Under the pieces are notes generated by a model. The model searched no databases. It had not been told where the DNA came from and saw only the letters and a program-made list of their open reading frames with translations. Below are positions 1 through 9,028 of a stretch of 64,000 nucleotides of DNA, one piece after another. The stretch is taken from assembly GCF_022565475.1 (NCBI RefSeq), contig NZ_JAIUMR010000014.1, positions 1 through 64,000 of the forward strand, given 5' to 3'. Source of the stretch: Aliidiomarina sp. GTDB taxonomy: Bacteria > Pseudomonadota > Gammaproteobacteria > Enterobacterales > Alteromonadaceae. Both the position numbers and the translations under genes were made by a program. How positions within the stretch are numbered: the stretch's first letter is position 1; every line of letters starts with the position of its first letter.

Positions 1-570
1 GATCCAGAGCGTGAGGGTTATACCTTCACCGGTTGGAGCGTTGCGTTTGATGTGATTACGGCAAACCTCGATGTCACCGCGCAGTACGATATTAACACCT
101 TCACCGTCCGGTTTTTGGACTGGGATGACAGCGTCATCGCAACCGAAACCGTAAATTGGAACGAAGGAGCAACTGCACCTGCGGATCCTGAACGTGACGG
201 TTATACCTTCACCGGTTGGAACGTGGTGTTTGATGTGATTACTGCGGACTTGGATGTGATCGCAGAGTATGAAATAAACTATTACACCGTTACAGTCAAC
301 GTGATTGGTCCGGGGTTACCTATTCCAAGTCCGTTTATGGTGGCACATGGTGAACAGATTGAATTTTTGGTAGAGCCTCAACCGCAGGCGCAACTTGTCA
401 GTGCCCTCGGGTGTGACGGTGCTGTGGATGATGACAATATGTATCGCACCGCAAGTATTATCAATGACTGTGAAATTATTCTGGAATTTGAAGCGATACC
501 GAAAGAATTAAAGCGAAGAAGGTCATTGCTTTTGATCCTTGAGGCGATCAACCAAGCGGAAATTCAATAA
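1..570 (+). CDS. Secreted InlB-type repeat protein, 3' end only
   Basis: The reading frame is open from base 1, so this is the last 189 residues of a longer protein. It holds the end of one Listeria-Bacteroides (InlB B-type) repeat (GYTFTGW motif), one full 61-residue copy, then a different beta domain with two cysteines (GCDGAVDDD; NDCEIILEFE). The last 19 residues form a basic patch (KRRRS) followed by LLLILEA. The copy and C-terminal domain are very close to those of the next gene, so the two are tandem paralogues. InlB repeats are known from surface and adhesion proteins; the function here is inferred. A terminator follows directly. Confidence 0.85.
   Translation, partial: DPEREGYTFTGWSVAFDVITANLDVTAQYDINTFTVRFLDWDDSVIATETVNWNEGATAPADPERDGYTFTGWNVVFDVITADLDVIAEYEINYYTVTVNVIGPGLPIPSPFMVAHGEQIEFLVEPQPQAQLVSALGCDGAVDDDNMYRTASIINDCEIILEFEAIPKELKRRRSLLLILEAINQAEIQ
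91..273 (+). repeat. 183-bp InlB-type coding repeat, copy in first adhesin
   Basis: This 61-codon unit (from INTFTVRFLDWDDS to the following EYE) matches the unit at 3351-3533 of the next gene in length and nearly in sequence. Bases 1-90 are the last 90 bp of a preceding unit and match 3444-3533; the first 26 bases of the window are identical to 3444-3469. It is a likely site for recombination between the tandem genes. Confidence 0.8.
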
Positions 571-595
571 AGAACGAATTTGATTATGATTAAGG

Positions 596-635
596 ACTCA
601 TGGGAGCGTTATCTGGCCCATGAGTTTTTCTTTTT
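596..635 (+). terminator. Rho-independent terminator
   Basis: A 9-bp perfect stem ACTCATGGG (596-604) pairs with CCCATGAGT (617-625) and runs into a T-rich tract. It lies 25 bp after the stop codon of the first repeat protein. Confidence 0.85.
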
Positions 636-779
636 CGGCGAATCCCTCAGAGTTAATTTGTTGGTTTTTTGTAATTTATGTTGAAAGTACGTTAACATTA
701 GCAAACCCCTATTCTTATTCCGCACAGCAATTCATTTAAGCAGTCGTTTGCATGTGCATCAATTACAAGGACGTTGCAC

Positions 780-3700
780 ATGAATGCGCGCGCTATCTTT
801 AGTTTAATTATTCTTTTCTTTTCCATGCATGCCTATGCTCAAGCGGATGAGTATGAGGTGTCTGGTGTAAACAACCCAGAATACTTTAATGGTATTTACT
901 CACGGGGCGGCACGCACAGCAGTCGTCCATATTATCGTATGGATACATCGCAAAGTTGGAGTGGTGCAGCTTATCTTTACTACGGCCCAGAAGGTTGGTC
1001 GATTGGTAATGTCTTAGGCGGCTTTTCTGATATTTATAATCCAAGCAGTGCATGGACACCGCCGGCAACCGGATGGTTAGGTGGTGGGGGAGGCGAAATT
1101 CGTGTAGTTCGCCCTGAACCTCGTATTTCCTATTCAAATAAAGAGTGGTTAGAGTCGTTCGAGAACGATGGGTCATTTGAACAAACCGCCCAAATTACAA
1201 TCGACAATTCTGCGGGACAAACCTTCACAGGCACCACAGGGGACGATTTCATTGCTCTTGGATATGCCATCATTGGCAATTTACCCGAGGGGCTTACTGC
1301 CAAATTGATTAAAGAACATGACCTCGGACTCGAGCTATTTTTCGAGGGGCAAGCAACGGCGTCAAGTCATGCCGATAGTGTTGAGGTTAGTTTGTCCTTT
1401 CAGGATGGTGCCTTTGAGAATGGTACCGCTGATGGGACACGGGATTCGATGACGAGTGATTTGTTATTACGCTTTCGCGATGAACTTTTTGTTGGTCCTG
1501 CCGGCGATTACTCGACTATTTCGGCTGCTGTGGCTGGAGCCAATCCCGACGATATTATTCGTGTTGCAGCGGGAACTTATACAGAACAAGAAATCACAAT
1601 TAGCAAAAATTTGTCGATTATTGGCGCGGGCGCCGGAGAAACGATTGTTCAAGCGGCAGCTGCACCGAATTCTGCAACCGGGCGTGTGTTTGCTGTTGGC
1701 ACGGGTTTGACCGACATGCTACTTCAGGATCTGACAATTCGGCATGGTGTCGTGATGGGGACAATCGCTAGCGGCGGTGGTGTGGAAGCGAGAAGTCCAA
1801 TCACGCTCCGTAACTGCGAGGTGGTCGATAATACTGTTGAAGCAGGAGGTGGCACCGGTGGTGGTATTTCCGCAAATTCCGGACTCATTATCGAAAATTG
1901 TTTAATTGCTCGCAATCACTATATTTCAATAGAAGATCGACAAAGTGCTGGTGGTGGTATTTATAGCAGTTCACGTCAGACAACCATTGTTAATACAACG
2001 ATTACTGATAACCACCTATCTTCAACTGTTGCAAACAGAGCTCAAACGTTGCGCGGTGGTGGAATTTCTATTCGGCAAGTTTTTAATGACGAGCAGGTTA
2101 GTATTTTAAATTCAACTATCGTTAATAATACGAATGAGGGGCAAGGAGGCGGAATTTCGCTTGATAATATTACGAGCACTGACGGTATCGAGCTCGTGAA
2201 TAATATTGTCATTGACAATACCTCGGACGCTTCATCCAACGATGCGGATATTTTTACGACCTCGGTGTTTATTCCGGTATATATTCGCCACTCGATTATT
2301 GGCGCTGTGCCTGATGCGAATCTTGTCCATATAAATATTATAAATAGTGAGAATATTGACCCACAGCTTGATACTTTGGGTAATTATGGCGGCAATGCCA
2401 TCGGCTTCCAGCTTTTGTCCGGTAGTCCAGCGATTGGTGCGGGCGTTGTCATGGATGGTATTCCCGATTTAGATCAGCGTGGCTTTAGCCGGTCAGGCAA
2501 TCCTGATATTGGTGCTTTTCAATATGATGGCACGCTTCCTGTGTATGTGACTTATTTCGCCAATGGCGGCAGTGGCAGTGTTCCGGAACTTGGCCATAGT
2601 TTGTCGACTGGCAAATCGTTCACGGTGAGTGGCGCGGGGTCGTTAGTGTTTACGAATCAAGCATTTGATGGTTGGAACACAGCACAAGATGGCTCCGGAG
2701 TGCGTTATGGACCTGGAGACTCAGTCACTACCGGATCTACCGATATCAATTTGTACGCGCAATGGGTACCGGATGTGGTGCATTACACTTTGACTTACGT
2801 GGCGGGTACTGGCGGTTCTATTGACGGTGACGCCGCGCAGACCGTGATTGAGGGTGACAGCGGAACAGCGGTCACTGCAGTTGCGGATACGGGTTATTCG
2901 TTCGTTGATTGGAGTGATGGGGTGACCAGTGCGACTCGTCAGGATACGGACGTGTTTTCTGATTTGTCCGTGACCGCCAACTTTGCGTTAAATGAATACA
3001 CAGTTATTTTCCTCGTCAATGGTGTGCCGTTTGATCAGCAGACTGTACAACATGGCAGCGGTGCGGTTGACCCCGGTGTACCGACGGTGACGGGCTATGA
3101 TTTCATCGATTGGGATGTTGATTTTAGCGATGTTACGAGCGACTTAACGGTAAATGCTATTTTGCTGATCAAGACTTATCCGGTCAATTTCTATGATCAT
3201 GAAAATAATCTGATTGTAACCGTTTATGTTGAACATGGGAGCAGTGCACCAGTGCCGACTGCACCTGCTCGCGATGGTTATACGTTTGCGGGCTGGAGTG
3301 TCGACCTTGACTCAGTCACCTCACCATTAGATGCAATTGCGCAGTACGACATCAACACCTACACCGTGCGGTTCCTCGATTGGGATGACAGCGTCCTCAC
3401 AACTGAAACCGTGAATTGGAACGAAGCGGCAACTGCACCAGCAGATCCAGAGCGTGAGGGTTATACCTTTAGCGGTTGGGATGTTGGCTTTGCGACAATT
3501 ACGTCTGATTTAGATGTGACCGCGCAGTACGACATCAACACCTATACCGTCACTGTTGAAGTGATTGGTCCAGGCCTAGCAGTGCCAAGCCCGATCAGTG
3601 TGGTGTATGGCGAACAGGTGGAGTTCGCCGTTCAGCCAGAGCCGAGGGCTCGGCTTGTTAGTGCGGTAGGGTGTGATGGTGCGGTTGACGAAAACAATAT

Positions 3701-3833
3701 CTATCGTACCGGCAACATCATTGACGACTGCGAGATCATTTTAGAGTTTGAAGCAATACCGAGACCTACAAAACGTGGGCGGTCATTGATACTTATTATT
3801 GAAGCAGTTAGGCAGGCCGAAAACGATCTCTAG
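780..3833 (+). CDS. Secreted beta-helix / InlB-repeat adhesin-like protein
   Basis: This 1017-residue protein is predicted to be surface-exposed. ATG at 780 is chosen because AAGGA (767-771) is 8 nt upstream; the TTG at 774 would be too close. Residues 1-22 are a signal peptide (AYAQA cleavage region). Next come a GGT/YYRM/LYYGPEGW domain (about 25-110), a beta domain with a NLPEGLTAKL motif (about 120-235), a right-handed parallel beta-helix (about 237-520, starting DYSTISAAV), a choice-of-anchor-Q-like segment (GSPAIGAG, DQRG, DIGAFQ, about 520-582), several InlB-type repeats (590-925), a two-cysteine beta domain, and the tail KRGRSLILIIEA. Choice-of-anchor domains typically sit before C-terminal anchoring signals in other families. 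Adhesin or matrix role is inferred. Confidence 0.85.
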   Translation: MNARAIFSLIILFFSMHAYAQADEYEVSGVNNPEYFNGIYSRGGTHSSRPYYRMDTSQSWSGAAYLYYGPEGWSIGNVLGGFSDIYNPSSAWTPPATGWLGGGGGEIRVVRPEPRISYSNKEWLESFENDGSFEQTAQITIDNSAGQTFTGTTGDDFIALGYAIIGNLPEGLTAKLIKEHDLGLELFFEGQATASSHADSVEVSLSFQDGAFENGTADGTRDSMTSDLLLRFRDELFVGPAGDYSTISAAVAGANPDDIIRVAAGTYTEQEITISKNLSIIGAGAGETIVQAAAAPNSATGRVFAVGTGLTDMLLQDLTIRHGVVMGTIASGGGVEARSPITLRNCEVVDNTVEAGGGTGGGISANSGLIIENCLIARNHYISIEDRQSAGGGIYSSSRQTTIVNTTITDNHLSSTVANRAQTLRGGGISIRQVFNDEQVSILNSTIVNNTNEGQGGGISLDNITSTDGIELVNNIVIDNTSDASSNDADIFTTSVFIPVYIRHSIIGAVPDANLVHINIINSENIDPQLDTLGNYGGNAIGFQLLSGSPAIGAGVVMDGIPDLDQRGFSRSGNPDIGAFQYDGTLPVYVTYFANGGSGSVPELGHSLSTGKSFTVSGAGSLVFTNQAFDGWNTAQDGSGVRYGPGDSVTTGSTDINLYAQWVPDVVHYTLTYVAGTGGSIDGDAAQTVIEGDSGTAVTAVADTGYSFVDWSDGVTSATRQDTDVFSDLSVTANFALNEYTVIFLVNGVPFDQQTVQHGSGAVDPGVPTVTGYDFIDWDVDFSDVTSDLTVNAILLIKTYPVNFYDHENNLIVTVYVEHGSSAPVPTAPARDGYTFAGWSVDLDSVTSPLDAIAQYDINTYTVRFLDWDDSVLTTETVNWNEAATAPADPEREGYTFSGWDVGFATITSDLDVTAQYDINTYTVTVEVIGPGLAVPSPISVVYGEQVEFAVQPEPRARLVSAVGCDGAVDENNIYRTGNIIDDCEIILEFEAIPRPTKRGRSLILIIEAVRQAENDL
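3351..3533 (+). repeat. 183-bp InlB-type coding repeat, copy in second adhesin
   Basis: This in-frame 61-codon unit has the same length as 91-273 and nearly the same sequence; it includes the FLDWDDSV, ATAPADPEREGY and DLDVTAQYDIN motifs. Confidence 0.8.
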
Positions 3834-3854
3834 AATTCTGGTGGTTCAAGCGAT

Positions 3855-3894
3855 AAACTCACGGGTTAATGGAATTAGCCCGTGAGTTTTTTTT
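3855..3894 (+). terminator. Rho-independent terminator
   Basis: An 11-bp perfect stem AAACTCACGGG (3855-3865) pairs with CCCGTGAGTTT (3879-3889), followed by a run of T. It lies about 20 bp after the adhesin stop. cysC begins only 23 bp downstream, so cysC must use a promoter inside the adhesin end, or readthrough. Confidence 0.88.
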
Positions 3895-3916
3895 CGGGCA
3901 AACGAGTGGATGAACT

Positions 3917-4513
3917 ATGAACGACAATATTGTCTGGCATCAAGCATCAGTGTCGCACGCTGAGCGCAATGCCCAAAAGCAGCATCAACCGGCGTTGTTG
4001 TGGTACACCGGGCTCAGTGGCTCGGGGAAATCAACGATAGCGAATGCGGTTGATCGCAAGCTCTTTGAATTAGGCTGTCATACCTATGTTTTGGATGGCG
4101 ATAACGTCCGCCATGGCTTGAATAAAGATCTCGGTTTTGACGACACGTCGAGAGTCGAAAATATTCGCCGTATCACTGAAGTTGCCAATTTATTCCTCGA
4201 TGCGGGATTAATTGTCGGCACTGCCTTTATTTCCCCGTTCTTGGCGGATCGGGCACAAGCGCGTTCCCTTGCCGGTCAGCGCTTTATTGAAGTGTTTGTT
4301 GATACGCCACTCGAGACCTGTGAACAACGGGATCCCAAAGGGCTATACAAGAAAGCACGAGCGGGTGACATTCCTCATTTTACCGGCATATCTTCACCGT
4401 ACGAAGCCCCGGAAAACCCTGAGATTCATTTACGAACCGCCGAAATGAGTGTTGAAGGCGCTGCTGACCAAGTGGTCGCTTATTTGCGTTCACGTGGTAT
4501 TGTTACCGCTTAA
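3917..4513 (+). CDS. cysC: Adenylylsulfate (APS) kinase
   Basis: A cytosolic kinase that phosphorylates APS to PAPS, the universal sulfate donor. Its 198 residues are normal for the family. The Walker A motif GLSGSGKST is at residues 32-40, followed by DGDNVRHGLNKDLGF and the CysC signature FISPFLADR. No cysN/cysD lie next to it, so APS must come from elsewhere. Two sulfotransferases in the window (15184-16209, 25512-26477) could use the PAPS, which suggests this copy serves polysaccharide sulfation as well as, or instead of, cysteine synthesis. The upstream ribosome site is weak (GTGGA). Confidence 0.95.
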   Translation: MNDNIVWHQASVSHAERNAQKQHQPALLWYTGLSGSGKSTIANAVDRKLFELGCHTYVLDGDNVRHGLNKDLGFDDTSRVENIRRITEVANLFLDAGLIVGTAFISPFLADRAQARSLAGQRFIEVFVDTPLETCEQRDPKGLYKKARAGDIPHFTGISSPYEAPENPEIHLRTAEMSVEGAADQVVAYLRSRGIVTA

Positions 4514-4553
4514 CGTTTTGCAATGTGTGCTGCACAAGGAACGGATAAGAATA

Positions 4554-5567
4554 ATGAAGTATATTGATGTATTCAACGGTGATGCCGATGGCATTTTTTC
4601 TTTAATTCAGTTGCGTAAAGTATGGCCGCAAGAGAGCCGCTTGGTCACCGGCGTGAAACGCGACAATGCCTTGGTGCGACAAATCACGTCGCAAGAAGCG
4701 GATGGTGCACATCTTTCTATTTTAGACATTTCATTTGATAAGAATACGGATGAACTTGCGCGTGTGCTCGAGCGGGCTGAGTCGGTGTTATATGTGGACC
4801 ATCACCAAGCGAAGACGTTGTTTGAGCATCCTAAGCTCACATGTCGTTTAGACTATGCTGCGGACAAATGTACGGGCTTATTATTACGCGATTATTTAGT
4901 TGATAACGCCGTACTGACGGAAGAGATGCGACATAATTTGTCGTTGTGGGCGATAACCGCCGCGTACGGCGATGGTTTAGACAAGGTCGCCGATGCGCAA
5001 GCCGATACACTCGATTTGTCGGCATCACAAAGAGCTCAACTGCGCGAACTTGGTATTTTGGTGAATTACAATGGTTATGGTGCGCACGTCACCGATTTGC
5101 ACTTTGCCCCGGATGACTTATATCAGCGCCTGCAACGATACGACTCACCGTTTGCTGTGGTCGCAGACGCAAATTCGCCATACAGCAGGTTAAAAGCTGG
5201 CTACGATAGTGATCTTGCTTTGGCTGAGCAGAGTGACGTATTGATCGAAAATGATACGCTGATTGCGATTCAACTCGCCGATGCGCCATGGTCACGGCGA
5301 ATCAGTGGTACCTTTGGTAACTTGCTGGCAACTGGTAATCCGAATAAAGCGATTGTCATTGCGACACAAAATGTCGCAAAAGGCGGAGAGCCCGCAACCT
5401 TGACGATTAGTTTGCGCGCACCAAAGAATAATTTACAGGGTGCTGGCGATATTTGTGCATCATTTCCAACGGGTGGTGGGCGCGCAGGTGCAGCAGGGGT
5501 GAATGCCTTGCCAGTTGCGAATTTGGTTAAATTTATTAATCAGGTTATTGAGTATTATTCGCGTTAG
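4554..5567 (+). CDS. DHH-family phosphoesterase
   Basis: A 337-residue cytosolic protein of the DHH/DHHA1 superfamily. Metal-binding motifs are visible: NGDADG at 8-13, LDIS around 57-60 and VDHH at 81-84; a DHHA1-like glycine-rich PTGGGRAGAAG lies near the C-terminus. ATG 4554 is chosen because it places the first metal motif close to the N-terminus as in the family, with AAGGA at 4536-4540. It is 40 bp behind cysC. Some DHH enzymes (NrnA/YtqI type) hydrolyse pAp, the by-product of sulfotransfer, so pAp recycling is an attractive inference, but nanoRNase activity or an unrelated role cannot be excluded. Confidence 0.85.
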   Translation: MKYIDVFNGDADGIFSLIQLRKVWPQESRLVTGVKRDNALVRQITSQEADGAHLSILDISFDKNTDELARVLERAESVLYVDHHQAKTLFEHPKLTCRLDYAADKCTGLLLRDYLVDNAVLTEEMRHNLSLWAITAAYGDGLDKVADAQADTLDLSASQRAQLRELGILVNYNGYGAHVTDLHFAPDDLYQRLQRYDSPFAVVADANSPYSRLKAGYDSDLALAEQSDVLIENDTLIAIQLADAPWSRRISGTFGNLLATGNPNKAIVIATQNVAKGGEPATLTISLRAPKNNLQGAGDICASFPTGGGRAGAAGVNALPVANLVKFINQVIEYYSR

Positions 5568-5651
5568 TACTATTTCTTCACAACTTTTGTTGTACTAGAT
5601 TTGTGTAACCTAGCCTGCGTAGCATTTCGATTCTTTAACTACAGGTTTTAA

Positions 5652-7286
5652 ATGGATATTAACACATTATTGGTTTCATCTCGAACAGCTGATGTCATAT
5701 CGGAACAACTAATCGGTTACGTCGAACTGCCGGAAGATTTAATTATTCAAGATCAGGGGTTAAAAAAATATCGAGCCGACCAAATGGGTGTTCAAACTCT
5801 CGATGTTACCTCATGGGATAATGGAGCATATATTGGTTGCTTTGATGCTGGAGAATATTGGCACATTCGAACTGATCTTACGGGTCAAGAACTTCTTTAT
5901 TTATACGAAAGTAAGGACGGGTGGGGCGCCTCAAATTCTTTGTACGATTTGAGAAACTTTGTAAGACAGTCAGGATGGTCGCTTACCACGGATTTAGTTG
6001 GCTTGCATTCTTTAGGAACAAAAGCATGGAATGCCCAGCCGTCTATTCACAGAACTTCATTCAAAGAAATTAAGTTGCTGCGGTCGAACCAGTGGGTAAA
6101 AATATTGAAGACGACAGCCCAGATGGAGGTTTTTACCACGCCATTGAGTGCAGTCTTACGTTCCAAGCCTGAGTTATCATGTAAAGAGTTGCTTGAACTT
6201 GGCATTGAAGACTCTATCAATTCTTTGTATTCCTTCTCAAGAGTGTCACCAAATTTTCATTTGATTTGTCAACTAAGTGGTGGTCGAGATTCTCGTGCGA
6301 GCTTTGGAATGCTAACCAAAATACCGATAGAAAACGTTCGTTTCAGCATTCAATCAAATAAGCAAAGTAGAGATGAGCTTGTCGTTGCTGAGGAAATAGC
6401 TGAAGCATTTGGTTATCGAGTTAATCAATTTTCTTTAGATAAACGTCCTTATGCGAGAAGCGAAGACGTTTATGAAAATTGGAAACGCGCATCTCTGGGT
6501 ACATATACTCCGATTTATGCGTCTCATTTCGCCGCATCGAACTTTGGAATTCAGATTAAAGGGGACATTCCAATTTCGATTTCAGACTCTTTTTATGCGA
6601 AAACCTATGACTCATATGTTAAGCGGGTAAAATCAAGCCTGACGAATAGAGTGATTCGCAAAGAAATGGAGAAAGAGTTGGGTGAATTTAAGAAATCATT
6701 AATTCTTGATGGTTTTAGCGAGGATGAGGCAAAAGCGCTTCTCTATTTCTGTTTTCGTTCTCGCTTTCATTCAGGTAGACGTTGGTCTCGACAATTGAAT
6801 CATCTCGGCTTTGTTCACGCGCCAATTATGAATAAACATATCGTCATGGCTGCAATCAAGGCGATTGAGGAAGGACTTACTATGGATGCGTTTAAAAGCA
6901 ATATTCTTATTGGACTAAACCATAGGCTCGCTCTATTTCCTTTCAGTGATGACGATAAGAACATCTCACTTGATGATGTTAAAGCGAGCCTCTTCCCTGA
7001 GTCTCCCAATTTTAACTTGAGACAAAAAAGAGTTCACGTTGATGAGTCAGAATTGAAAACACAGAAACTTGTAACGTCCAAAAAAAGAGTAACTCGAATA
7101 GACTTCATTGATCAGCTAAAGAGTGATTTTGATTCAATTAAGGTCGAACTGCAAAGCTGTGAATGGTTTGATCAGTCACTGCTTGAACGAGCAAACAAAG
7201 AGCTCGCTGCAAAGAAATCATTGGCTCACAATTTCAGAGCAACGGTATTTTGCCTGCATGTAGCTTTTGCTTTGAACTTAATTTAG
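5652..7286 (+). CDS. Asparagine synthetase-like protein (first of tandem pair)
   Basis: A 544-residue cytosolic protein. The C-terminal half carries the PP-loop ATP-pyrophosphatase signature SGGRDSR (209-215), used to adenylate a carboxylate. The N-terminal third resembles a glutamine amidotransferase fold (IRTDLTGQELLYLYES, WGASNSL) but the protein begins MDIN, without the Cys2 nucleophile of class II glutaminases. It is therefore probably not glutamine-dependent. Related proteins occur in polysaccharide clusters, where WbpS-type members are linked to amidation of uronic acids. The next gene is a paralogue of the same size, 36 bp downstream. Exact acceptor unknown. Confidence 0.8.
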   Translation: MDINTLLVSSRTADVISEQLIGYVELPEDLIIQDQGLKKYRADQMGVQTLDVTSWDNGAYIGCFDAGEYWHIRTDLTGQELLYLYESKDGWGASNSLYDLRNFVRQSGWSLTTDLVGLHSLGTKAWNAQPSIHRTSFKEIKLLRSNQWVKILKTTAQMEVFTTPLSAVLRSKPELSCKELLELGIEDSINSLYSFSRVSPNFHLICQLSGGRDSRASFGMLTKIPIENVRFSIQSNKQSRDELVVAEEIAEAFGYRVNQFSLDKRPYARSEDVYENWKRASLGTYTPIYASHFAASNFGIQIKGDIPISISDSFYAKTYDSYVKRVKSSLTNRVIRKEMEKELGEFKKSLILDGFSEDEAKALLYFCFRSRFHSGRRWSRQLNHLGFVHAPIMNKHIVMAAIKAIEEGLTMDAFKSNILIGLNHRLALFPFSDDDKNISLDDVKASLFPESPNFNLRQKRVHVDESELKTQKLVTSKKRVTRIDFIDQLKSDFDSIKVELQSCEWFDQSLLERANKELAAKKSLAHNFRATVFCLHVAFALNLI

Positions 7287-7322
7287 CGTAACTGGACTTG
7301 CATAACTAAGGCATTTTTTATT

Positions 7323-8948
7323 ATGAGCTATCAGGCAATTGGCCTTTTTGTCCACACTATCTTTGATAAAAAACTCCCGGCTCAAATGTTGAGTGGGTAT
7401 GCGTTTACCAACTCTGCGTTTATTTTAGAGAACGCCGGTTTGATAAAGTACAAGCAGAAATACCAGAACCTATATAAGGACGTTGTTTTCGGACGGTTTT
7501 CTTTGATCGAGCATGATGGTAGGAAAGTGTTTATTAGAACAGATCCTAGTGGTCAAGATACGTTGTTCGTGTTCGATGACGGTAAACATTGGGGGATCAG
7601 CAATAGCTTGTTATTGCTCACTCAAACGCTTCACCTCCATGGCGTGAAAACTGAATTTGCACCGGAAAGTCTTGATGCTTTTTTTGTTGGCGGAGGTGGA
7701 ATACTCGGTGGTCAAATAGTCAGTAATAAAACAGCCATAGAGCATTGTCGCTTATTATCGCCAAACCAATATGTTGAATTAAATTACGAGAATAAGACTC
7801 CAACACTTACGGTGCAAGTTCTTCAAAAACCTAAACGTAGCGAAAGTTATGAACACTTTTTGAAGAGTTTTGGAGAGTCGTGGTTGCAACGAGTAAAAGC
7901 TTTTGCGGCTGTACAAAGAAGTCTATCGATTTCATTGTCTGGTGGCGTTGATAGTCGAGTGAGTAAAGCGCTATTGCACGCTTCAAATGTTGATTATCAA
8001 TGCTATTCTCATGCAGACTCTCCAGATGATTTGAAAGTTGCGAAGCAATTGTGTTTCGAGAGTGGCGCATTACTGACGTCAAATCGAAGTGAGCTTCAGC
8101 CAAGAGTGAATAAAAAGAGCCACAAGTTCGCTTTAAAAGACAGCATACGTTTAGGTTTGTATGCTTCAGCGGGAGTTTACAATCGTTTCGCACCGGTGCG
8201 AAGCTTCAATCTTCACCGTCGTATCAATTTTGTGGGCGGCAGTTTGATTGGACCGGTCACTATGAGTTTTGATACTCGCAAGCGGTTGGAAGCCATTGAA
8301 CTTAGATATGGTGCGCAAGGTATACATGTGGCTGAAGAAATTGCTGCTGGTATTAAGGGATTGGGGTTAGAAGTTGATGATCCATTTGCCATGTTCCACC
8401 ATTACGCTAACTTTAGAAGTCGTATTCATTATGGAGCAGCTTGGAGAACTGCGTCACAGACCATTGAAGTTCATCCCTGCATGGACTCTGTATTATTAGA
8501 ACTGCCAGAACTTGTGTCAAAAGAGTACATTATGGGTAATGGGGTACCACGAGACATTATCCATATGCTAGCCCCAAGCTTAGGTGCTGTTGAATACGAT
8601 GCTCCAGGTAAAATCCAAAGCCCAGAACGCACGTCCGCTTATCCGTCGTTAGCTCCTAAAGATGATCTTGAGCTTTTCTTTGATGTCGACGAAATTGAAC
8701 CTAAGTCCACTGATTTATCAATAGCGTTTCCGAGCAAGCCGGGAGGATCACGAGAGCAAGAAAAATATTTGCGCTCACTTTTCCCAGAGTTGGAGTCTTT
8801 TGCATTAGAAATTGGTTTCAACGACTCGGTTATCGCTAAAGCCAAAGCTGAAATAGAACAAGGTAAACGCTTGATGGCGTACGGAAATATAATTAATTTG
8901 TATGCGTTATCGCATGGGATTGATAAGGTCTTGCCGTTAATCGACTAG
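7323..8948 (+). CDS. Asparagine synthetase-like protein (second of tandem pair)
   Basis: A 541-residue paralogue of the preceding gene. The PP-loop SGGVDSR is at 206-212. The degenerate N-terminal amidotransferase-like domain has IRTDPSGQDTLFVFDD and WGISNSLLLL, and again the second residue is not Cys (MSYQ). The pair probably acts on related substrates or as a heteromer; both are inferences. It is followed 80 bp later by a TupA-like ATP-grasp gene, which strengthens a link to forming amide bonds on a glycan. Confidence 0.8.
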   Translation: MSYQAIGLFVHTIFDKKLPAQMLSGYAFTNSAFILENAGLIKYKQKYQNLYKDVVFGRFSLIEHDGRKVFIRTDPSGQDTLFVFDDGKHWGISNSLLLLTQTLHLHGVKTEFAPESLDAFFVGGGGILGGQIVSNKTAIEHCRLLSPNQYVELNYENKTPTLTVQVLQKPKRSESYEHFLKSFGESWLQRVKAFAAVQRSLSISLSGGVDSRVSKALLHASNVDYQCYSHADSPDDLKVAKQLCFESGALLTSNRSELQPRVNKKSHKFALKDSIRLGLYASAGVYNRFAPVRSFNLHRRINFVGGSLIGPVTMSFDTRKRLEAIELRYGAQGIHVAEEIAAGIKGLGLEVDDPFAMFHHYANFRSRIHYGAAWRTASQTIEVHPCMDSVLLELPELVSKEYIMGNGVPRDIIHMLAPSLGAVEYDAPGKIQSPERTSAYPSLAPKDDLELFFDVDEIEPKSTDLSIAFPSKPGGSREQEKYLRSLFPELESFALEIGFNDSVIAKAKAEIEQGKRLMAYGNIINLYALSHGIDKVLPLID

Positions 8949-9028
8949 ATATATCAGTATACTGGCAAGCCTGTTAAGGCTCAATTTTAGTTTAGTCTTC
9001 TTACATTGTTGTTGAGGGAATGGAAATT

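Noticed and set aside
1-3833. Tandem repeats as a CRISPR array
   Set aside because: The repeats are in-frame coding units of 183 bp, with no short repeat-spacer pattern and no cas genes.
4554-5567. DHH protein as RecJ exonuclease
   Set aside because: At 337 residues it is far shorter than RecJ and lacks the OB-fold part; it belongs to the smaller phosphoesterases.
7831-8193. A 120-codon minus-strand open frame inside the second asparagine-synthetase-like gene
   Set aside because: It lies entirely within a gene with clear family motifs, has no ribosome site and its translation has no recognisable pattern.
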